Source: JAWWPY01 sp964412845 (lineage in GTDB: Bacteria; Actinomycetota; Actinomycetes; Streptosporangiales; Streptosporangiaceae). From it: a stretch of 5,156 nt of DNA. The stretch lies in assembly GCA_964412845.1 (NCBI GenBank), contig CAYPQM010000270.1, forward strand, positions 1-5,156, given 5' to 3'. The notes beneath the pieces are model-generated. The model was not told where the DNA came from, searched no databases, and worked only from the letters and a program-made list of their open reading frames with translations. Shown piece after piece: positions 4,346 through 5,156 of this stretch (within the stretch, counting starts at the first letter, position 1; the number at the start of each line of letters is the position of its first letter). The position numbers were made by a program, and so were the translations under genes.

Positions 4346-4360
4346 AGAGGAGATCAACAA

Positions 4361-4666
4361 ATGTCGGCGACGCTGAAGTTGACGCATAAGGCAATCGGAG
4401 CGGAGGTCCGTCGTGGCACGTACGATATCGTGGTCGACGGTGAGCGGGTCGGATCGGTCGAAATGAACCACACGATCGAGATACCAGTCGAGCCTGGACG
4501 TCACACCCTGCAAGTTCGCAATGGACGAAACTCGAGCAGCACTCAAACCTTCGACGCCGCCGAGGAAGAGATCGTCGCCTTCCGATGCACCGGAAAGAGG
4601 CTCTTGCCGATCTTTCTCGCATCCTTTGTCGTGCCCAGGCTGGCACTGAAACTCGTTCGCGATTGA
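4361..4666 (+). CDS. small conserved-type hypothetical, beta-rich with hydrophobic C-terminus
   Basis: This encodes 101 residues from ATG 4361 to TGA 4664-4666. AGAGGAG (4346-4352) lies 8 nt upstream and fixes this start over the longer open frame reaching back to 4016. The sequence alternates short strands and turns: RRGTYDIVVDGERVGSVEMN, TIEIPVEPGRHTLQVRNGRN, STQTFDAAEEEIVAFRCTGK. This suggests a small beta-sandwich like PEGA or carboxypeptidase-regulatory modules. A hydrophobic stretch RLLPIFLASFVVPRLALKL follows near the C-terminus and could touch or cross the membrane. It has one Cys. Codon use is less G/C-biased at third positions than arsM. I believe similar proteins occur widely in actinobacteria, but no function is known to me. 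It is the only clearly intact gene right of arsM. Confidence 0.75.
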   Translation: MSATLKLTHKAIGAEVRRGTYDIVVDGERVGSVEMNHTIEIPVEPGRHTLQVRNGRNSSSTQTFDAAEEEIVAFRCTGKRLLPIFLASFVVPRLALKLVRD

Positions 4667-5040
4667 GTCGCTCGGCGCCTGACCGGCCTGCTCACTTCAG
4701 ACGAACTGCCCCCACCTGAAATGGCTGTTCACCGAACGTCGCATCGAGGAACGGCCGGCCGCGGCGGGGCTGGCCACGGACGAGGACGGCCGGGACCGTG
4801 GCCGAGTTCCGGCTGCAGTCGGCGGCTTCCTCTGGTCTGCGGCATCGCCGGGTGGGTGCCGGTGGAGATACGCGCCGTCGTGCCTGGCAGTTGAGCGCCC
4901 GCACCCTGCTGCTGGGCATAAAACTCGCCGCCGCCGACGGTTGCCGCCATGAGCAAGACCGGCTGCCCGCTCCGACCTTGTTAGGGCAGATCCATGCCCG
5001 GTCGGCTGGTGATCGTTCACGGAGAGCCCACGCATGGGAT
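4667..5040. other. 374-bp stretch without a supportable gene
   Basis: Frames are open on both strands for 60-110 codons, but they are Arg/Pro/Ala-rich products of GC-rich DNA with no recognisable motif. None has a convincing ribosome binding site. The plus-strand stretch starting LKWLFTERRIEERPAAAGLA (about 4717-4776) and the minus-strand MAATVGGGEFYAQQQGAGAQ (from about 4950 leftwards) look slightly more protein-like. They may be fragments. Nothing can be named. Confidence 0.5.
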
Positions 5041-5154
5041 TCAGTCAGCAGGGGTGGATGCCCGGGAATGCTGCCCGGTGGCGGGGCCGGCCCCGGTGGT
5101 GACCCACGGGCGGGCGACGCGGGCGATGTCGGCGTCGGAGGCGCGGGCGAACGC
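5041..5154 (-). CDS. C-terminal end of an unidentified protein, cut by the window edge
   Basis: The minus-strand frame entering from the right edge reads AFARASDADIARVARPWVTT then GAGPATGQHSRASTPAD and stops at TGA (5041-5043). The first 28 or so codons end almost exclusively in G or C, the strongest coding signal in the right-hand 500 bp. The visible 37 residues show one helix-like stretch (ASDADIARVARPW) and a low-complexity polar tail, a common kind of protein C-terminus. The family cannot be told from this fragment. Confidence 0.4.
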   Translation of the reverse strand, partial: AFARASDADIARVARPWVTTGAGPATGQHSRASTPAD

Positions 5155-5156
5155 GT

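Noticed and set aside
4016..4360. N-terminal extension of the hypothetical protein at 4361
   Set aside because: The frame is open, but its first part is antisense to the flavoprotein fragment and the sequence is Arg/Pro-rich. A good ribosome binding site sits just before 4361.
4692..5035. Three overlapping minus-strand frames
   Set aside because: They are low-complexity Arg/Pro/Ala products with no recognisable motif and no clear ribosome binding site, so not supportable as genes.
1..5156. CRISPR array, rRNA or complete tRNA genes, complete insertion sequence
   Set aside because: I saw no regularly spaced repeats, no conserved RNA gene sequence and no intact transposase with terminal repeats.

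Overview
The window is very GC-rich, with strong G/C preference at third codon positions. It has actinobacterial-type proteins and two regulator genes without Shine-Dalgarno sites that look leaderless. This points to a high-GC actinobacterium (Streptomyces/Frankia/Thermomonospora-like); the genus cannot be fixed from the sequence.

Positions 1-2735 form an arsenic metabolism cluster. From left to right it holds: the 3' end of an ArsR-family repressor gene broken by one extra G (1-188); arsI on the minus strand (375-818), encoding a non-haem iron C-As lyase (also annotated CadI-like); a divergent, intact arsR with unusually many cysteines (911-1327); a possible small membrane protein gene on the minus strand (1377-1604); and an apparent two-gene operon of a different type of ArsR (1624-1959) and arsM, an arsenite S-adenosylmethionine methyltransferase (1980-2735). 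The two enzymes work in opposite directions. ArsM methylates As(III), and ArsI cleaves the carbon-arsenic bond of trivalent organoarsenicals such as methylarsenite. Each lies next to its own ArsR with a different cysteine layout. No efflux pump or arsenate reductase is visible.

Positions 2736-4200 look like a gene graveyard. A tyrosine recombinase (integrase) remnant lies in three successive frames just after arsM. It is followed by a minus-strand hypothetical gene with no start codon, a compact hairpin, a plus-strand hypothetical gene that may lack its N-terminus, and a flavoprotein-like gene broken by a frameshift. The integrase remnant suggests that the locus was once part of, or next to, an integrative element.

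Positions 4361-4666 hold an intact small conserved-type hypothetical gene with a good ribosome binding site. Positions 4667-5040 show no gene that I can support. The right edge holds the 3' end of a minus-strand gene of unknown function.

There are several independent single-base frame breaks. Either the region is decaying, or the underlying assembly has indel errors; sequence alone cannot decide.
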